From assembly GCF_002157895.1 (NCBI RefSeq), contig NZ_CP021377.1:372001-436000 (forward strand): a stretch of DNA of 64,000 nt, in the 5' to 3' direction. The stretch is from Oceanisphaera profunda (GTDB lineage Bacteria; Pseudomonadota; Gammaproteobacteria; Enterobacterales; Aeromonadaceae). Position numbers and translations under genes: made by a program. Within the stretch, counting starts at the first letter, position 1. Every line of letters starts with the position of its first letter. The notes below the pieces were generated by a model. The model ran no database searches. It was not told the DNA's origin and saw nothing but the letters and a program-made list of their open reading frames with translations. Shown here one piece after another: positions 16,940 through 27,975 of this stretch.

Positions 16940-18385
16940 TTAGCCAAATATATTAAAACTATCTGCGTTAAGCCACAGGTGCGCCAAGATACTGGCCACA
17001 TAGCCGAGCAGAATAACCGGCGCCCACTTAAGGTGACCAAAGAAGGTATACATGCCGCGCGCTTGGCCCATTAAGGCCACACCCGCCGCCGAGCCTACCG
17101 ATAACAAGCTGCCGCCCACACCCGCCGCTAAGGTCACTAATAACCAGTTTCCGTGAGACATGTCTGGCTCCATGCTCAATACCGCAAACATCACCGGAAT
17201 ATTATCGACCACCGCTGAGATAAGCCCGATAGCAATGTTGGCGTACATGGCATCCCACTGGCCATACAAGAACTCTGAGCCCAGCGCCAGATAGCCCATA
17301 AAGCCAAGCCCGCCCACACACATTACCACGCCGTAGAAGAACAATAAGGTGTCCCACTCAGCACGGGCAACCTTACTGAATACATCAAAGGGCACCACAC
17401 TGCCTAAGCGTTGCAAAGCTTCTTCGTCACCGCGTTTCACGGCCATGACTTTTTGGCGAGCCACCGAACTGTCCAAGGTTTGACGTAAGTAATAACCAAA
17501 AAACTGCAAATAGCCTAAGCCTGTCATCATGCCCAATACCGGTGGCAAGTCGAGTAGGCTTTGGCAGGCCACGGCGGTGGCCACGGTCAGTAAAAATAAA
17601 AACACGATGCGCAGCGCGCCGCGCTTTAATATCGCTTTTTCGTATACCGCCACCGGGCAGCGATTTTCAATAAAGAAGCTCATGATCACGGCGGGCACTA
17701 AGTAGTTAAGCGCCGCTGGGATAAACAGAATAAAGAATTCATTAAATTGAATAATGCCCGCTTGCCAGACCATTAAGGTGGTGATGTCGCCAAAGGGACT
17801 AAAGGCACCACCGGCGTTAGCCGCGATCACGATATTCACGCAGCAAATATTAATAAATTTCTTATCGCCTTCGGCGACCTTGATCACCACAGCACTCATC
17901 AACAGCGCCGTGGTTAAGTTATCCGCCACCGGCGAGATAAAGAAGGACAAAATACCGGTTAACCAGAATAAGGATTTATAACTAAAGCCACGGCGGATCA
18001 TCCAAGAGCGCAAAGCATCAAACAGGCCACGGTCTTCCATGGCGCTGATATAGGTCATGGCCACCAGTAAGAACAACAGCAACTCAGCGTATTCTAATAA
18101 ATTATGGCGAAACGCTTCTTTGGGCAAATCGCCAAAGCCACTGTTCATGTAGGTCCAGCCAATCGCGACCCAGATAATGCCGGCCGCGACCAACACCGGT
18201 TTAGACTTTCTCAGATGCAGGTATTCTTCGGCCATCACTAATATATAGGCGAAGATGAACACGGCGAGCGCGAAAATGCCGATGTTAGTGTGGGTTAAAT
18301 CAAGCGGCAACTCGGCCGCAGATACCGAAGTGCTGAACAGTGCTAACAGCCCTCCGATGGTGAGTAAGGACAGCTTCCTTTGCAT
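16940..18385 (-). CDS. nhaD: NhaD sodium/proton antiporter
   Basis: 481 residues, about 12-13 membrane segments, ArsB/NhaD superfamily. It begins with a signal-like segment (LLALFSTSVSAAELPLD), then HTNIGIFALAVFIFAYILVMAEEYLHLRKSKPVLVAAGIIW. NhaD marks are FISPVADNLTTALLMSAVV, NAGGAFSPFGDITTLMVWQAG and SAVVDNIPVMFAVLSM. It exports Na+ or Li+ in exchange for protons, mostly at alkaline pH, and is common in marine and halophilic bacteria. Lone gene with its own terminator, divergent from argA. Confidence 0.94.
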   Translation of the reverse strand: MQRKLSLLTIGGLLALFSTSVSAAELPLDLTHTNIGIFALAVFIFAYILVMAEEYLHLRKSKPVLVAAGIIWVAIGWTYMNSGFGDLPKEAFRHNLLEYAELLLFLLVAMTYISAMEDRGLFDALRSWMIRRGFSYKSLFWLTGILSFFISPVADNLTTALLMSAVVIKVAEGDKKFINICCVNIVIAANAGGAFSPFGDITTLMVWQAGIIQFNEFFILFIPAALNYLVPAVIMSFFIENRCPVAVYEKAILKRGALRIVFLFLLTVATAVACQSLLDLPPVLGMMTGLGYLQFFGYYLRQTLDSSVARQKVMAVKRGDEEALQRLGSVVPFDVFSKVARAEWDTLLFFYGVVMCVGGLGFMGYLALGSEFLYGQWDAMYANIAIGLISAVVDNIPVMFAVLSMEPDMSHGNWLLVTLAAGVGGSLLSVGSAAGVALMGQARGMYTFFGHLKWAPVILLGYVASILAHLWLNADSFNIFG

Positions 18386-18731
18386 GTGTGTTCTCGCTTT
18401 TTTGTTATTTTGGCTGTTGTTGTTTTAGCTATAGTTTCGTAGGTGTTTTGACGCTATTTTCTACAGATGAAGCCTAACATAAAGCCTCCTGCAAGAGAGC
18501 TTGCATTCTTGGTGCTTGCTCGCATTTCTCAAATCAAAATGCGCCAGATCAAACTTACCCGCAAACATCTGCCGCTCCTCTCACGCAAGCCCAGCCAGCT
18601 ATCCCAGAAAATGGCATACCTTAGCGCCGCCGGCCGCGCTTTATTGCCTAAAAGTAATTAATTACCCTTGTTTTTTGCATGAATTTTCACGACCATGCTG
18701 TTTTACCCTGTTGTTAAGCCAAGGATGCTCT

Positions 18732-20060
18732 GTGCGCAATACCGATGCAGCATTAGTAAAAGCGTTTCGCCAATCTAGCCCCTATGTGAATTTGCATAGA
18801 GGCTCGACCTTTGTGGTTATGTTAGGCGGCGAAGCCATTGATCAAGATAACTTCCCCAATATCATCAGCGATATAGCGCTCTTGACCAGCCTTGGCATTC
18901 GATTGGTGATCGTGTTTGGTGCTCGCCCGCAAATTGATAAAGGCTTGGCCGAAGCTAAATTAGACAATGTGTTTCATAAACACACCCGCGTCACCGATGA
19001 GCACAGCTTTCGCATCATCAAAGATGTCTGCGGCGGCCTACAAATGGACATAATGGCGCGCTTGTCGATGGGCCTGATTAATACGCCCATGCAAAATGCC
19101 CGCATCAACGTAGTCACCGGCAACTTTGTGACCGCCCAACCGCTAGGCATTGATGATGGCGTCGACTATCAACACTCGGGCCGCGTGCGCCGTATCCATA
19201 CGGACACCATTAATCATCAGTTGGTGAATGGTGCCACCGTGCTTATTTCCCCGATTGGTTTTTCGGTGACCGGTGAGAGCTTTAACTTATCCTCAGAAGA
19301 GCTGGCGCGCCGACTCGCCATTGAGCTAAAAGCCACCAAATTAATTGGCTTTTGCTCCCAGCCCGGTGTGCTTGACGAAGACGACAACGCCATTCCTGAG
19401 TTATTACCGGAACAGGCAGAAGAGCACTTACAGCGCTTAATGGCCGAGGGCGATACCTTATCGGGCACGGCGCGTTATTTGCGCGCGGCCATTGCCAGTT
19501 GCCGTGCCGGCGTGCCGCGCAGCCACTTGGTGAGCTACAAAGAAGATGGCGCACTTATTCAAGAGTTGTTTACCCGCGATGGCTTAGGCACCCAGCTAGT
19601 CAGCCAAAGTGCCGAGCAAGCTCGTCAGGCGCGCATCGACGACATCGGCGGAATTTTGGATTTGATCCGCCCGCTCGAGGAAGAAGGCGTACTGGTACGC
19701 CGCTCTCGAGAGCAGTTAGAAATGGAAGTGGACCAATTCACTATCATCGAAAAAGACGGCGCCATTATCGGCTGTGCCGCCTTATATCCGTTCCCGGAAG
19801 AAGCCATGGCCGAAATGGCCTGTGTGGCTATTCATCCAGACTACCGACGCGGCAGCCGTGGCGACATGCTGTTATATAAAGTGGAAGAGCAGGCAAAAAA
19901 GCGCGGCATGAGCCGACTGTTTATTTTAACCACGCGCTCCATTCATTGGTTTAGAGAACGCGGCTTTGAGCCGGTAGACGTAAGCGCGCTGCCGATGGGC
20001 AAGCAAGCGCTGTATAATTATCAGCGTCGCTCTAAAATCATGATGAAAGACTTAATATGA
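18732..20060 (+). CDS. argA: ArgA, N-acetylglutamate synthase
   Basis: 442 residues, same size as E. coli ArgA. The N-terminal amino-acid-kinase-like domain ([43 protein letters not shown]) binds arginine for feedback inhibition; the C-terminal GNAT domain ([26 protein letters not shown]...[16 protein letters not shown]) transfers acetyl from acetyl-CoA to glutamate. This is the first step of arginine synthesis. GTG at 18732 is chosen because AAGGA sits 7 bases ahead and the length then matches. A partial ARG-box-like TGAATTTTCA lies about 50 bp upstream, too weak to call. Confidence 0.95.
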   Translation: MRNTDAALVKAFRQSSPYVNLHRGSTFVVMLGGEAIDQDNFPNIISDIALLTSLGIRLVIVFGARPQIDKGLAEAKLDNVFHKHTRVTDEHSFRIIKDVCGGLQMDIMARLSMGLINTPMQNARINVVTGNFVTAQPLGIDDGVDYQHSGRVRRIHTDTINHQLVNGATVLISPIGFSVTGESFNLSSEELARRLAIELKATKLIGFCSQPGVLDEDDNAIPELLPEQAEEHLQRLMAEGDTLSGTARYLRAAIASCRAGVPRSHLVSYKEDGALIQELFTRDGLGTQLVSQSAEQARQARIDDIGGILDLIRPLEEEGVLVRRSREQLEMEVDQFTIIEKDGAIIGCAALYPFPEEAMAEMACVAIHPDYRRGSRGDMLLYKVEEQAKKRGMSRLFILTTRSIHWFRERGFEPVDVSALPMGKQALYNYQRRSKIMMKDLI

Positions 20061-20130
20061 GTCTGTTCAGCAGTTAACAATTGACAATAAAGCATCACCT
20101 AGTAACTATGTGGTGGCCCGTTTTACGGGC

Positions 20131-20294
20131 AGAAGAGGTGCGTTGTTCAGGTAACCGATGCTAGGAGCTGCCACTCCCAAAATGCTCGGCCAGGGGAGAT
20201 AACGCCGAGCGGCGCACAAGGGACAGCTTGTGCACCGCGGCTTTGAGGGTTGAATCCTTCAGGCTGTCGCCTAATCAAGGGCTGGCGTGCTTCT
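20131..20294 (+). promoter_or_regulatory. Lysine riboswitch (L box) upstream of lysC
   Basis: Strong similarity to the E. coli lysC leader: AGAAGAGGTGCG, then CAGGTAACCGATGCTAGGAG, GGGGAGATAACGCCGAG and GGTTGAATCCTTCAGG-type segments in the right order. The P1 stem is closed by AGAAG (20131-20135) and CTTCT (20290-20294). An upstream hairpin GCCCG/CGGGC lies at 20116-20130. Downstream, CTGCAG at about 20314 and again next to the lysC ribosome site (about 20357) can pair, suggesting translational control. Lysine binding should reduce lysC expression. Confidence 0.93.
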
Positions 20295-20362
20295 AAGTGA
20301 CCTTTCACGTCCCTGCAGCCGTTTCCCATTACTTATTATTTGCACCTATCAAGGAGCTGCAG

Positions 20363-21700
20363 TTGAACCAGTTAACCGTTGCTAAATTTGGTGGCACCAG
20401 TGTCGTTGACGCTGAGGCCATGAGTCGTTGTGCCCTTATTCTTGAAGAAAACCCTAACACTCGTTTAGCAGTATTGAGTGCGAGCTCAGGCGTGACCAAT
20501 ATTCTGGTAGCCTTGGCATCCGGTGAACAGCTGCCCGATGCCCGCACGGCTTTATTAGGGCAGCTCACCGAGATCCAGCAAGGGATCCTCAATAGCCTCG
20601 ATAAACCAGAAATGCTCACCCGCCATATCGAAGATATCTTGGTGCACATTAAAGAGCTGTCCGACAGTGCCGCTATTAGCCCCACTAAGGCCTTGCACGA
20701 TGAAATCGTGGCGCAGGGTGAGCTGATGTCGACCCGCTTGTTTGTGGAGCTGTTGCGCAGCCGTGGCACCCCTGCGGTGTGGTTTGATGTGCGAAAAGTG
20801 ATGCGTACCGATGACCGCTTTAGCCGCGCTACTCCAGATTTAGCGAATTTACAGGCCGAAGTGGAAAAAGAGTTAGCGCCGCTGTGTGCCAATCAGTTGG
20901 TGGTCACACAAGGCTTTATTGGCGCCGCCAAAGATGGCCGCACCACCACGCTTGGCCGCGGTGGCAGTGATTTTTCCGCCGCACTGTTAGCGGAAGCCCT
21001 CAACGCCGTGGCCGTACAAATCTGGACCGATGTGCCGGGTATTTACACGACCGACCCCCGCTTAGTGACAGCAGCGCGCCCGATTAGCGAAATCAGCTTT
21101 AGCGAAGCCTCTGAAATGGCGACCTTTGGCGCTAAGGTCTTGCACCCTGCCACCTTGCAGCCAGCAGTACGCCAGCAAATTCCGGTGTTTGTCGGTTCAA
21201 GCAGAGCGCCTGAATCCGGCGGCACTTGGATCCGCAATGAAACCGACAGCCAGCCATTGTTTCGCGCCATTGCTCTGCGTCGCAATCAGGTATTGCTGAC
21301 GCTCACCAATCAGAGCATGTTTCAGGTACACGGTTTTCTGGCCGAAGTATTTGGCATCTTGGCCAAGCATAAAATCTCGGTGGATTTAATCACGACGTCG
21401 GTGATCAGCGTGTCACTGACGCTAGACTCAGGCGCCGAGCTGTTAACCGACGAAGTGCGTGAAGAGCTAAACAAGCATTGTCATTTGCAGGTAGAGCACG
21501 ACTTGGCGCTGATCGCCTTAATTGGTAATCGCATGAGTGAAGTCAGCGGCACCAGCAGTCAGGTGTTTAAGGCTTTAATCGATGTCAACGTACGCATGAT
21601 TTGCTACGGTGCCAGCTCCCATAACTTGTGTTTCTTGATACCCGAAGCCGACTCAGATCGGGTAGTCAACACCCTGCATCAAGAGTTACTACCTGCTTAA
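20363..21700 (+). CDS. lysC: LysC, lysine-sensitive aspartokinase III
   Basis: 445 residues. It phosphorylates aspartate, the entry step to lysine, threonine and methionine. The kinase domain starts VAKFGGTSVVDAEAM and contains GELMSTRLFVELL, GRTTTLGRGGSDFSAALLAEAL and WTDVPGIYTTDPR. Two ACT domains follow (SMFQVHGFLAEVFGILAKHKISVDLITTS and the C-terminal NVRMICYGASSHNLCFLIP), matching LysC and not MetL or ThrA. Start is TTG at 20363 with AAGGAG 6 bases ahead; the longer reading from 20297 runs through the riboswitch end. Regulated by the riboswitch and, by family, by lysine feedback. Confidence 0.95.
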   Translation: MNQLTVAKFGGTSVVDAEAMSRCALILEENPNTRLAVLSASSGVTNILVALASGEQLPDARTALLGQLTEIQQGILNSLDKPEMLTRHIEDILVHIKELSDSAAISPTKALHDEIVAQGELMSTRLFVELLRSRGTPAVWFDVRKVMRTDDRFSRATPDLANLQAEVEKELAPLCANQLVVTQGFIGAAKDGRTTTLGRGGSDFSAALLAEALNAVAVQIWTDVPGIYTTDPRLVTAARPISEISFSEASEMATFGAKVLHPATLQPAVRQQIPVFVGSSRAPESGGTWIRNETDSQPLFRAIALRRNQVLLTLTNQSMFQVHGFLAEVFGILAKHKISVDLITTSVISVSLTLDSGAELLTDEVREELNKHCHLQVEHDLALIALIGNRMSEVSGTSSQVFKALIDVNVRMICYGASSHNLCFLIPEADSDRVVNTLHQELLPA

Positions 21701-21722
21701 CACAGGCTAATAAGAGACCAAT

Positions 21723-21757
21723 AAAAAGGCAGTTATCAGGTGATAACTGCCTTTTTT
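21723..21757 (+). terminator. Terminator after lysC
   Basis: AAAAAGGCAGTTATCA / TGATAACTGCCTTTTTT, perfect hairpin with T-run. Confidence 0.92.
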
Positions 21758-21795
21758 ATCTTCGAGCTTTTATAATTGAGCCTGATACTCGATGC

Positions 21796-21972
21796 TTAAC
21801 GCTTTAAGTGCGGGTTCTCTGCCAACACCTCACTGATGTGCACTTGGAAGGGAGCCGGTTCATCTTCGCGCTGCAGCAATACCTGTTGGTTTGGTATATC
21901 CACTTCCAGCACATAGCCTGAGCCCAGTGTGGTGTAACACAGCATGCCGGGCGTTAACTGATGAATATCCAT
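21796..21972 (-). CDS. Small conserved-looking protein of unknown function (58 aa)
   Basis: Not recognised. 58 residues, MDIHQLTPGMLCYTTLGSGY..., predicted mostly beta-strand with a turn-rich start (LTPGMLC, LGSGYVLEVD), like a small barrel. The ATG at 21972 is preceded by GGGAG at 5 bases; a GTG two codons earlier would collide with that site. It is 130 bp upstream-side of topA's 3' end, both on the minus strand, reading away from lysC's terminator. It looks genuine from its ribosome site and composition, but no function can be given. Confidence 0.55.
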   Translation of the reverse strand: MDIHQLTPGMLCYTTLGSGYVLEVDIPNQQVLLQREDEPAPFQVHISEVLAENPHLKR

Positions 21973-22077
21973 ATCCACTCCCTTTATGTGACGCTAAAAA
22001 AGCGGTACGCGGTACGCCTTACGCAGAACATCAAAACAGGGTGTTCATAACGTTTAACGTACAGCGCAGAACGTAAA

Positions 22078-22103
22078 AGGCCAGCGCAATGCGCTGGCCT
22101 AAT
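22078..22103 (-). terminator. Terminator after topA
   Basis: AGGCCAGCGC / GCGCTGGCCT perfect inverted repeat just past the topA stop; on the minus strand a few T follow. Confidence 0.6.
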
Positions 22104-22107
22104 GAGT

Positions 22108-24738
22108 TTACTTCTTACCTTTCTGAGCTTGTACCCACTTGCCATCTATATAATGGGCGGTCCAGCCGGTGGCTTTTTTCTCTATTTCCGTCATCACGTA
22201 CTGCTCTTTATTCTTACGGCTATAGCGCACGACTGCTTTGTTACCCTCGGGATCCTTAACGGGCGCCTCGGTCAAATAAGTGAACTTAGGCGACAGTCGG
22301 TCTTTAAACTGCACCAGCTCTTCCACTAAGGGCGCACGGGTTTCACGCGATTTAGGAAAGTTGCTGGCCGCCATAAAGATACCGGCCGCGCCATCGCGCA
22401 ACACAAAATAGGCGTCAGACTGAGTACAAGGTAATTCGGGTAAATGTACCGGATCTTCTTTGGGCGGTGCCACGTCGCCATTTTTCAAGATCTTACGGGT
22501 ATTTTTACACTCTTCATTAGTACAGGCCATGTACTTACCGAAGCGGCCATTTTTCAGCTGCATTTCAGCTTCACAGCGATCGCATTCAATCACAGGACCG
22601 TCGTAGCCTTTAAGCTTAAATTGCCCTTCTTCCAGCTCATAGCCATCACAGTCGGGGTTTTGGCCACACACATGGAGCTTGCGCTTATCATCGATAAAGT
22701 AGGCATCCATGGCGGTGCCACACTTCTCACAGCGGTGCTTGGCACGCAGCGCATCGGTTTCGGCTTCTTCGTCGTTCGCCAGTACAAACTCATCACCGGG
22801 CACCAAGTTAATGGTTTGCTTACAGCGCTCTTTCGGCGGTAAGGCATAGCCTGAGCAACCTAAAAACACGCCGGTGCTGGCGGTACGAATGCCCATGTCT
22901 CGGTCACAAGTGGGGCACTTGATATCGGTGATCACCATTTCATTGGCACGCATGCCGCCCTCTTCTGCTGGGCGCTCAGCGTTGGCTAACTCTTCGGTAA
23001 ATTCTGCGTAAAAGGCGTCCAGCACTGTGGTCCAGTTCAGCTCGCCGTGAGCGATTTCATCGAGCTTACTTTCCATTTGCGCCGTGAAATCATAGTTCAT
23101 CAGCTCGGCAAAACTTTCTTGCAGACGATCGGCGACTATCTCACCCATTTTTTCCGCATAGAAACGGCGGCTTTCTACTTTCACATAACCACGGTCTTGA
23201 ATGGTGGAAATAATAGCCGCGTAAGTCGAAGGTCGACCGATGCCGCGCTTCTCCAGCTCGCGCACCAGTGCCGCCTCACTAAAGCGTGCGGGTGGCTTGG
23301 TAAAGTGCTGCTTAGGATCCAGCTGCTCAAGCTTAAGGGTCTCGCCTGCTTGCACCGCTGGCAGCACCGTATCTTCACCTTTGCGGCCTTTAGCGGCTTC
23401 TTGAACCTTGGTCCAACCGGCAAAGCGTAAGATGCGCCCACGGGCTTTTAAGTCGTAATCACCGGCGCGCACGGTAATGGTAGTGCTGTCATACAAAGCC
23501 GGCGTCATCTGGCAGGCCAAGAATTGGCGCAAAATTAAATCGTATAAGCGCTTGGCGTCCGCTTCCATGCCATTGAGCTCTTCGGCACTGATGGTCACAT
23601 CGGACGGGCGGATCGCTTCGTGGGCTTCTTGAGCATTGGCCTTGGCACTGTAAACAACCGGATTTTCTGGCAGGTAATCGGTGCCGTATTGCTGCTCGAT
23701 AAATTCCCGGGCGCTGGCCACCGCCTCTTGGCTTAAGTTGGTGGAGTCGGTACGCATATAGGTGATGTAGCCGGCTTCATACAAGCGTTGGGCCAACATC
23801 ATGGTACGTTTTACACCAAAGCTTAAGCGGGTGCTGGCAGCCTGTTGCAAGGTCGAGGTAATAAAGGGCGCCGACGGTTTGCTTTGGGTGGGCTTATCAT
23901 CACGCGATACCACTTCAAAGCTACTGGCCTTGAGTGCAGCCACCGCCGCCATGGCGTCGGTTTCATTATCGGGCTTAAATTCTTTACCTTTAAATTTCGC
24001 CACCGCCATCGACAGCGCTAGTTGTTCGGTGTTGCTGAGCTGGGCTTGAATATCCCAATATTCTTCGGGGACGAAGGCTTTAATTTCACGCTCTTTTTCC
24101 ACCAGTAAGCGCACCGCTACCGATTGTACGCGGCCTGCGGATAAGCCACGGGCCACTTTCTTCCACAACAGTGGCGATACCATGTAGCCAACCACGCGGT
24201 CTAAAAAGCGGCGGGCTTGCTGGGCGTCCACACGAAACTGATTGAGCTCAGAGGGCTGGCTAAAGGCTTCTTGAATCGCAGACTTAGTGATCTCGTTAAA
24301 TACTACCCGCTTAAAGCGCGAATCGTCACCGCCGATCAGCTCTTTCAGGTGCCAAGCAATGGCTTCCCCTTCGCGGTCCAAATCCGTTGCGAGATAGATG
24401 GTGTCGGCTTTTTCCGCCAATGCTTGTAACTCGGTGACCACCTTCTCTTTACCCGGCAATATTTGATAATTTGCCTGCCAGCCGTTGTTCGGGTCTATGC
24501 CCATGCGCGCAATCAAGGCCTTTTGGTCTTTTTGCGCTTTCAACTTGGCTTTCTGCTCGGGGCTCAAGGATTTAGTATCAACTTTTTTAGCCGGCGCTTT
24601 TTTTGCTAGCGCCGAGCCAGAGGTTGGCAAGTCACGCACGTGGCCGACACTGGACTTAACGATAAAGTCTTTGCCCAGATATTTGTTGATGGTTTTTGCC
24701 TTAGCAGGCGATTCCACTATTACCAGCGATTTACTCAT
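22108..24738 (-). CDS. topA: TopA, DNA topoisomerase I
   Basis: 876 residues, full length. It relaxes negatively supercoiled DNA by type IA strand passage. The Toprim domain begins [18 protein letters not shown] and has [13 protein letters not shown] (metal-binding Asp pair); the active Tyr is in [16 protein letters not shown]. The C-terminus has zinc-ribbon-like Cys4 units ([12 protein letters not shown]...[41 protein letters not shown]). A basic Lys/Ala-rich segment lies after the first strand ([17 protein letters not shown]). Positioned near sohB and yciK as in E. coli. Confidence 0.97.
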   Translation of the reverse strand: MSKSLVIVESPAKAKTINKYLGKDFIVKSSVGHVRDLPTSGSALAKKAPAKKVDTKSLSPEQKAKLKAQKDQKALIARMGIDPNNGWQANYQILPGKEKVVTELQALAEKADTIYLATDLDREGEAIAWHLKELIGGDDSRFKRVVFNEITKSAIQEAFSQPSELNQFRVDAQQARRFLDRVVGYMVSPLLWKKVARGLSAGRVQSVAVRLLVEKEREIKAFVPEEYWDIQAQLSNTEQLALSMAVAKFKGKEFKPDNETDAMAAVAALKASSFEVVSRDDKPTQSKPSAPFITSTLQQAASTRLSFGVKRTMMLAQRLYEAGYITYMRTDSTNLSQEAVASAREFIEQQYGTDYLPENPVVYSAKANAQEAHEAIRPSDVTISAEELNGMEADAKRLYDLILRQFLACQMTPALYDSTTITVRAGDYDLKARGRILRFAGWTKVQEAAKGRKGEDTVLPAVQAGETLKLEQLDPKQHFTKPPARFSEAALVRELEKRGIGRPSTYAAIISTIQDRGYVKVESRRFYAEKMGEIVADRLQESFAELMNYDFTAQMESKLDEIAHGELNWTTVLDAFYAEFTEELANAERPAEEGGMRANEMVITDIKCPTCDRDMGIRTASTGVFLGCSGYALPPKERCKQTINLVPGDEFVLANDEEAETDALRAKHRCEKCGTAMDAYFIDDKRKLHVCGQNPDCDGYELEEGQFKLKGYDGPVIECDRCEAEMQLKNGRFGKYMACTNEECKNTRKILKNGDVAPPKEDPVHLPELPCTQSDAYFVLRDGAAGIFMAASNFPKSRETRAPLVEELVQFKDRLSPKFTYLTEAPVKDPEGNKAVVRYSRKNKEQYVMTEIEKKATGWTAHYIDGKWVQAQKGKK

Positions 24739-25105
24739 AAAGCGCGTTTCTATCCTTCAGGTCTGGCCCCAAAATGGGGTCCGGCGGCAAGGTGATAACG
24801 GCTGTATAAGTGAAAATGCCGTGAAATGCAAACTTGCCCGGAAAAAATGAATTGAATTTATATGTACTTATTAACACCTTGATACCAACAGGAATCAACC
24901 GGTTTTTTAGTTATGCTGACTGTTCGTCCGCTTTTTATGCATTATGTGGCTTGGCTTTGCTGATGTGCCCAACAGCCAAGCATATGCTGTTAATGTTAAG
25001 TTACAACTCATATAGAAAGCCACCTATAATGGCGCAAAGACTAAAAGCCGCCATGTTCAGCACTTATATTAAGCATTCGCACGCACTGATTTAAGGAGCC
25101 AGCCT

Positions 25106-26503
25106 ATGGCACTGCAAGCGCCACAGAGAGACAAAGCACTGTCATTTGAAGCCAATTTTGATGGCTTAGTGGGCCCCACTCACAACTACGCGGGCCTGTC
25201 TTACGGCAATATTGCCTCACAAGGTAGCGCACAAGCGAGCTCAAATCCAAAACAAGCCGCGCTACAAGGCTTACAAAAGATGAAGAGCTTAAGCGATTTA
25301 GGCTTAATTCAAGGAGTATTAGCGCCTCAAGAGCGCCCCGATGTGCATACCCTGCGCCAGCTTGGTTTTAGCGGCACTGACGCTCAAGTGCTAGACAAGG
25401 CCTATCGCGAAAACCCAGCATTATTGGCCGCTTGTAGCTCCGCCTCCAGCATGTGGACCGCCAATGCGGCCACCGTATCCCCCAGCGCCGACACTCAAGA
25501 TAATCGGGTGCACTTTACGCCCGCGAATCTTAATAATAAGTTTCATCGCGCCATTGAACATCCCGTTACCGGTCGTATCTTGAGTCGGATATTTAATAAT
25601 GATGAGTATTTTTGTCATCATCCTGCGCTACCCAGCCAAGACGCATTTGGCGATGAAGGAGCCGCTAATCACACTCGGCTGTGTACTGATTATCACCAAC
25701 CGGGACTTGAGCTGTTTGTATATGGGCGCAGCGCCTTTAATCCGCACTTACCCGCGCCCCAACGCTATCCGGCACGCCAAACGCTGGAAGCTTCGCGAGC
25801 CGTGGCTCGATTGCACGGTTTGAGCGAACACAACACGCTGTTTATTGCCCAAAACCCGGCCATTATCGACCAAGGGGTGTTTCATAATGATGTGATTGCG
25901 GTGGGCAATCAAAACGTGCTGTTTTTTCATGAGTCGGCGTTTTTAGACAGTAAAGCTACGCTGGCCGCCATTCAAGCCAAGTTGCCAAGCTCTGGGGTAA
26001 AGAACACTGAGTTAGCAAACAATGAACTCTATTTTATTGAAGTCAGTGAAGCAGATGTGCCACTGGCAGATGCCATCAGCAGCTATTTATTTAATACCCA
26101 AATTGTGACCATAAGCCCCGGTCATATGGTGATTATTGCACCGTTAGAATGCGCCCACACGCCCAGCGTTAGCGCTTATCTGGATAAGCTACTCAGCCTT
26201 AATACGCCTATTAAAGACGTGTACTTTATGGACGTAAAACAAAGCATGCGCAATGGCGGTGGCCCCGCTTGCTTACGGCTGCGGGTAGCACTAAATCAAG
26301 CGGAATTAGCGGCCACTAACCCCGCCTGTTTACTGGACGAGGTGCTCTTTACGCGACTCAATAGCTGGGTTGAAACACATTATCGGGACCGATTAAGCGT
26401 CAGTGATTTGCGCGATCCCAACTTGTTGCAGGAATCACGCAGCGCGCTGGATGAGCTCAGCCAAATTCTAAACTTGGGCAGCGTGTATGAGTTTCAGCGG
26501 TGA
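25106..26503 (+). CDS. astB: AstB, N-succinylarginine dihydrolase
   Basis: 465 residues. It hydrolyses N2-succinylarginine to succinylornithine, CO2 and ammonia, step two of the arginine succinyltransferase (AST) pathway. [21 protein letters not shown] is the family N-terminus; [12 protein letters not shown] and [10 protein letters not shown] carry catalytic His regions; [14 protein letters not shown] carries the active Cys. It is about 18 residues longer than the common 447, mostly at the N-terminus. AAGGAG precedes the ATG. Unusually, it is not in an ast operon: no astC, astA or astD is nearby, and astE lies about 8 kb away on the other strand. Confidence 0.93.
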   Translation: MALQAPQRDKALSFEANFDGLVGPTHNYAGLSYGNIASQGSAQASSNPKQAALQGLQKMKSLSDLGLIQGVLAPQERPDVHTLRQLGFSGTDAQVLDKAYRENPALLAACSSASSMWTANAATVSPSADTQDNRVHFTPANLNNKFHRAIEHPVTGRILSRIFNNDEYFCHHPALPSQDAFGDEGAANHTRLCTDYHQPGLELFVYGRSAFNPHLPAPQRYPARQTLEASRAVARLHGLSEHNTLFIAQNPAIIDQGVFHNDVIAVGNQNVLFFHESAFLDSKATLAAIQAKLPSSGVKNTELANNELYFIEVSEADVPLADAISSYLFNTQIVTISPGHMVIIAPLECAHTPSVSAYLDKLLSLNTPIKDVYFMDVKQSMRNGGGPACLRLRVALNQAELAATNPACLLDEVLFTRLNSWVETHYRDRLSVSDLRDPNLLQESRSALDELSQILNLGSVYEFQR

Positions 26504-26565
26504 AACATCGCGCCGAGCGCCCTGCGCCAAGCACCCAGCTAAGGCATAATGACAAACATTAAAGA

Positions 26566-26727
26566 TTTCTCGCCACGGAATCCACGGAACGCACAGAAAA
26601 ATTAACATGATGACTAAATGCGAATGTTTAAGTTAAGACTTCCTAAATCATAGGCTTTTTTTCGCTTTTGACCTATCTCTACGTCCGTGGTTTCCGTGCT
26701 GTTTATAGCAAAGAGTCGTGGCAAAAA
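26566..26727. repeat. Long imperfect inverted-repeat element (CCACGGAA family), copy A
   Basis: Left arm carries CCACGGAATCCACGGAACG; the right arm, reversed, carries GCACGGAAACCACGGACG. The ends are CTCGCCACGG and CGTGGCAAAAAG. The middle is AT-rich and without coding potential. A related element is at 55545-55705. A GC-rich palindromic stretch (gcgccgagcgcc, gcgccaagcacc) lies just before it at about 26508-26540. Confidence 0.6.
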
Positions 26728-26746
26728 GAGCTTTTATCTTTGTTGA

Positions 26747-27769
26747 TTAACTAAACGGGCGTTGGGCGGCGGAGATGAATTTTAGTACCGCACGGCTGAT
26801 ACCGAGTTCTACCGCTTGGGTGAGCTTTTCTTTGAGATTTTTCTTCGGCTGATAATGCAGGCGGATCACCCGCTTATTGTCGCTTTGGCTGAGCAAGTAC
26901 TCACTGCTGGTCGACAATTCATCCACCAAGCCTAACTCAAGGGCATCTGTGCCCAACCAGTGCTCGCCGGTGGCGACTTTTTCCAGTGCCAGTGCGGGGC
27001 GATTCACGGCGATAAAGTCTTTAAATCTATGATGGATCACTTCCAGCTCTTCTTGAAACTTAGCGCGACCCGCATCGTCATTTTCACCAAATAACGTCAA
27101 GGTACGCTTGTAGGCGCCCGCCGTGTGCAGCTCTACGTCTATGTCTTTATTTTTCAAAAATTTATTAAAGTTAGGCATTTGGGCCACCACGCCAATGGAG
27201 CCGACGATGGCAAAAGGTGCGGCAATAATTCGCTCGGCCACACAGGCCATCATATAACCGCCACTGGCAGCCACTTTATCTACCGCGACCGTTAAGTGCA
27301 GACCGTGCGCCTTAATGCGAGCCAGCTCGGCCGCGCCTAAGCCATAACCGTGTACCACGCCGCCACCAGACTCCAAACGTACCAGTACGTCATCGCCCGC
27401 CTTGGCCAATTGCAATAAGCCGGTGATCTCTCGGCTTAAGCCACTCACTTCATGAGCGTCCATGCTGCCATTAAAATCCAACACATAGAGACGTGCTTTA
27501 TCATCACTGGCTTTCTTGTCGGCCTTAGCCACGGCTTTAAATTGTTGTTTTAACTGCTTGCGCTCATGATCATTAAGCGCACAAGCTAGTTGTAATTGTT
27601 GGCTTTGTTGGCGTAAGTCGGCGCTCACATCTTCCAGCACCAGCCGATTAGCACCGCGCTTTTGTTTGGTCGCAGCAGTAGTAATTAAGGCAATAACAAA
27701 GCCTATGGCCAGTACAAAGGTCAGGGTTTTAGCGGCAAACAGACCATAATGGTAAAAAAAATCTAACAT
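26747..27769 (-). CDS. sohB: SohB, S49-family inner-membrane peptidase
   Basis: 340 residues. The N-terminal membrane helix (TLTFVLAIGFVIALITT) is followed by a charged coil and the ClpP-like S49 domain (LYVLDFNGSMDAHEVSGLSREI). The catalytic Ser lies in DKVAASGGYMMACVAERIIAAPFAIVGSIGVVAQMPNF, and a Lys in GAYKRTLTLFGEND fits the general base. Family members are signal-peptide-peptidase-like; the SohB substrate is unclear. Divergent from yciK with 206 bp between them, as in the E. coli topA-sohB-yciK neighbourhood. Confidence 0.94.
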   Translation of the reverse strand: MLDFFYHYGLFAAKTLTFVLAIGFVIALITTAATKQKRGANRLVLEDVSADLRQQSQQLQLACALNDHERKQLKQQFKAVAKADKKASDDKARLYVLDFNGSMDAHEVSGLSREITGLLQLAKAGDDVLVRLESGGGVVHGYGLGAAELARIKAHGLHLTVAVDKVAASGGYMMACVAERIIAAPFAIVGSIGVVAQMPNFNKFLKNKDIDVELHTAGAYKRTLTLFGENDDAGRAKFQEELEVIHHRFKDFIAVNRPALALEKVATGEHWLGTDALELGLVDELSTSSEYLLSQSDNKRVIRLHYQPKKNLKEKLTQAVELGISRAVLKFISAAQRPFS

Positions 27770-27975
27770 GAGGTTTCCTTGAGACAGACATAAAGCCTAA
27801 TGAGGCCCATTGTAAAAGCCTTGGCCCAGAACACCAACGGTCATTTTGCTTATCAGCCTCTTAAGCGGCTGATAAGGCAGTATTGACTCGTCATTTTTGC
27901 TCGTTAACACTAGCATCCCAGCCCAGAGTCTGGTTTGATCCCACTATTACCTGTTATTAAGAGAACTCAGCTCAG

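Noticed and set aside
18467-18661. 64-codon frame before argA
   Set aside because: No ribosome site and it overlaps the argA leader; no recognisable features.
24834-25094. 86-codon frame between topA and astB
   Set aside because: No ribosome site, unusual composition for this genome; probably the promoter region of both genes.
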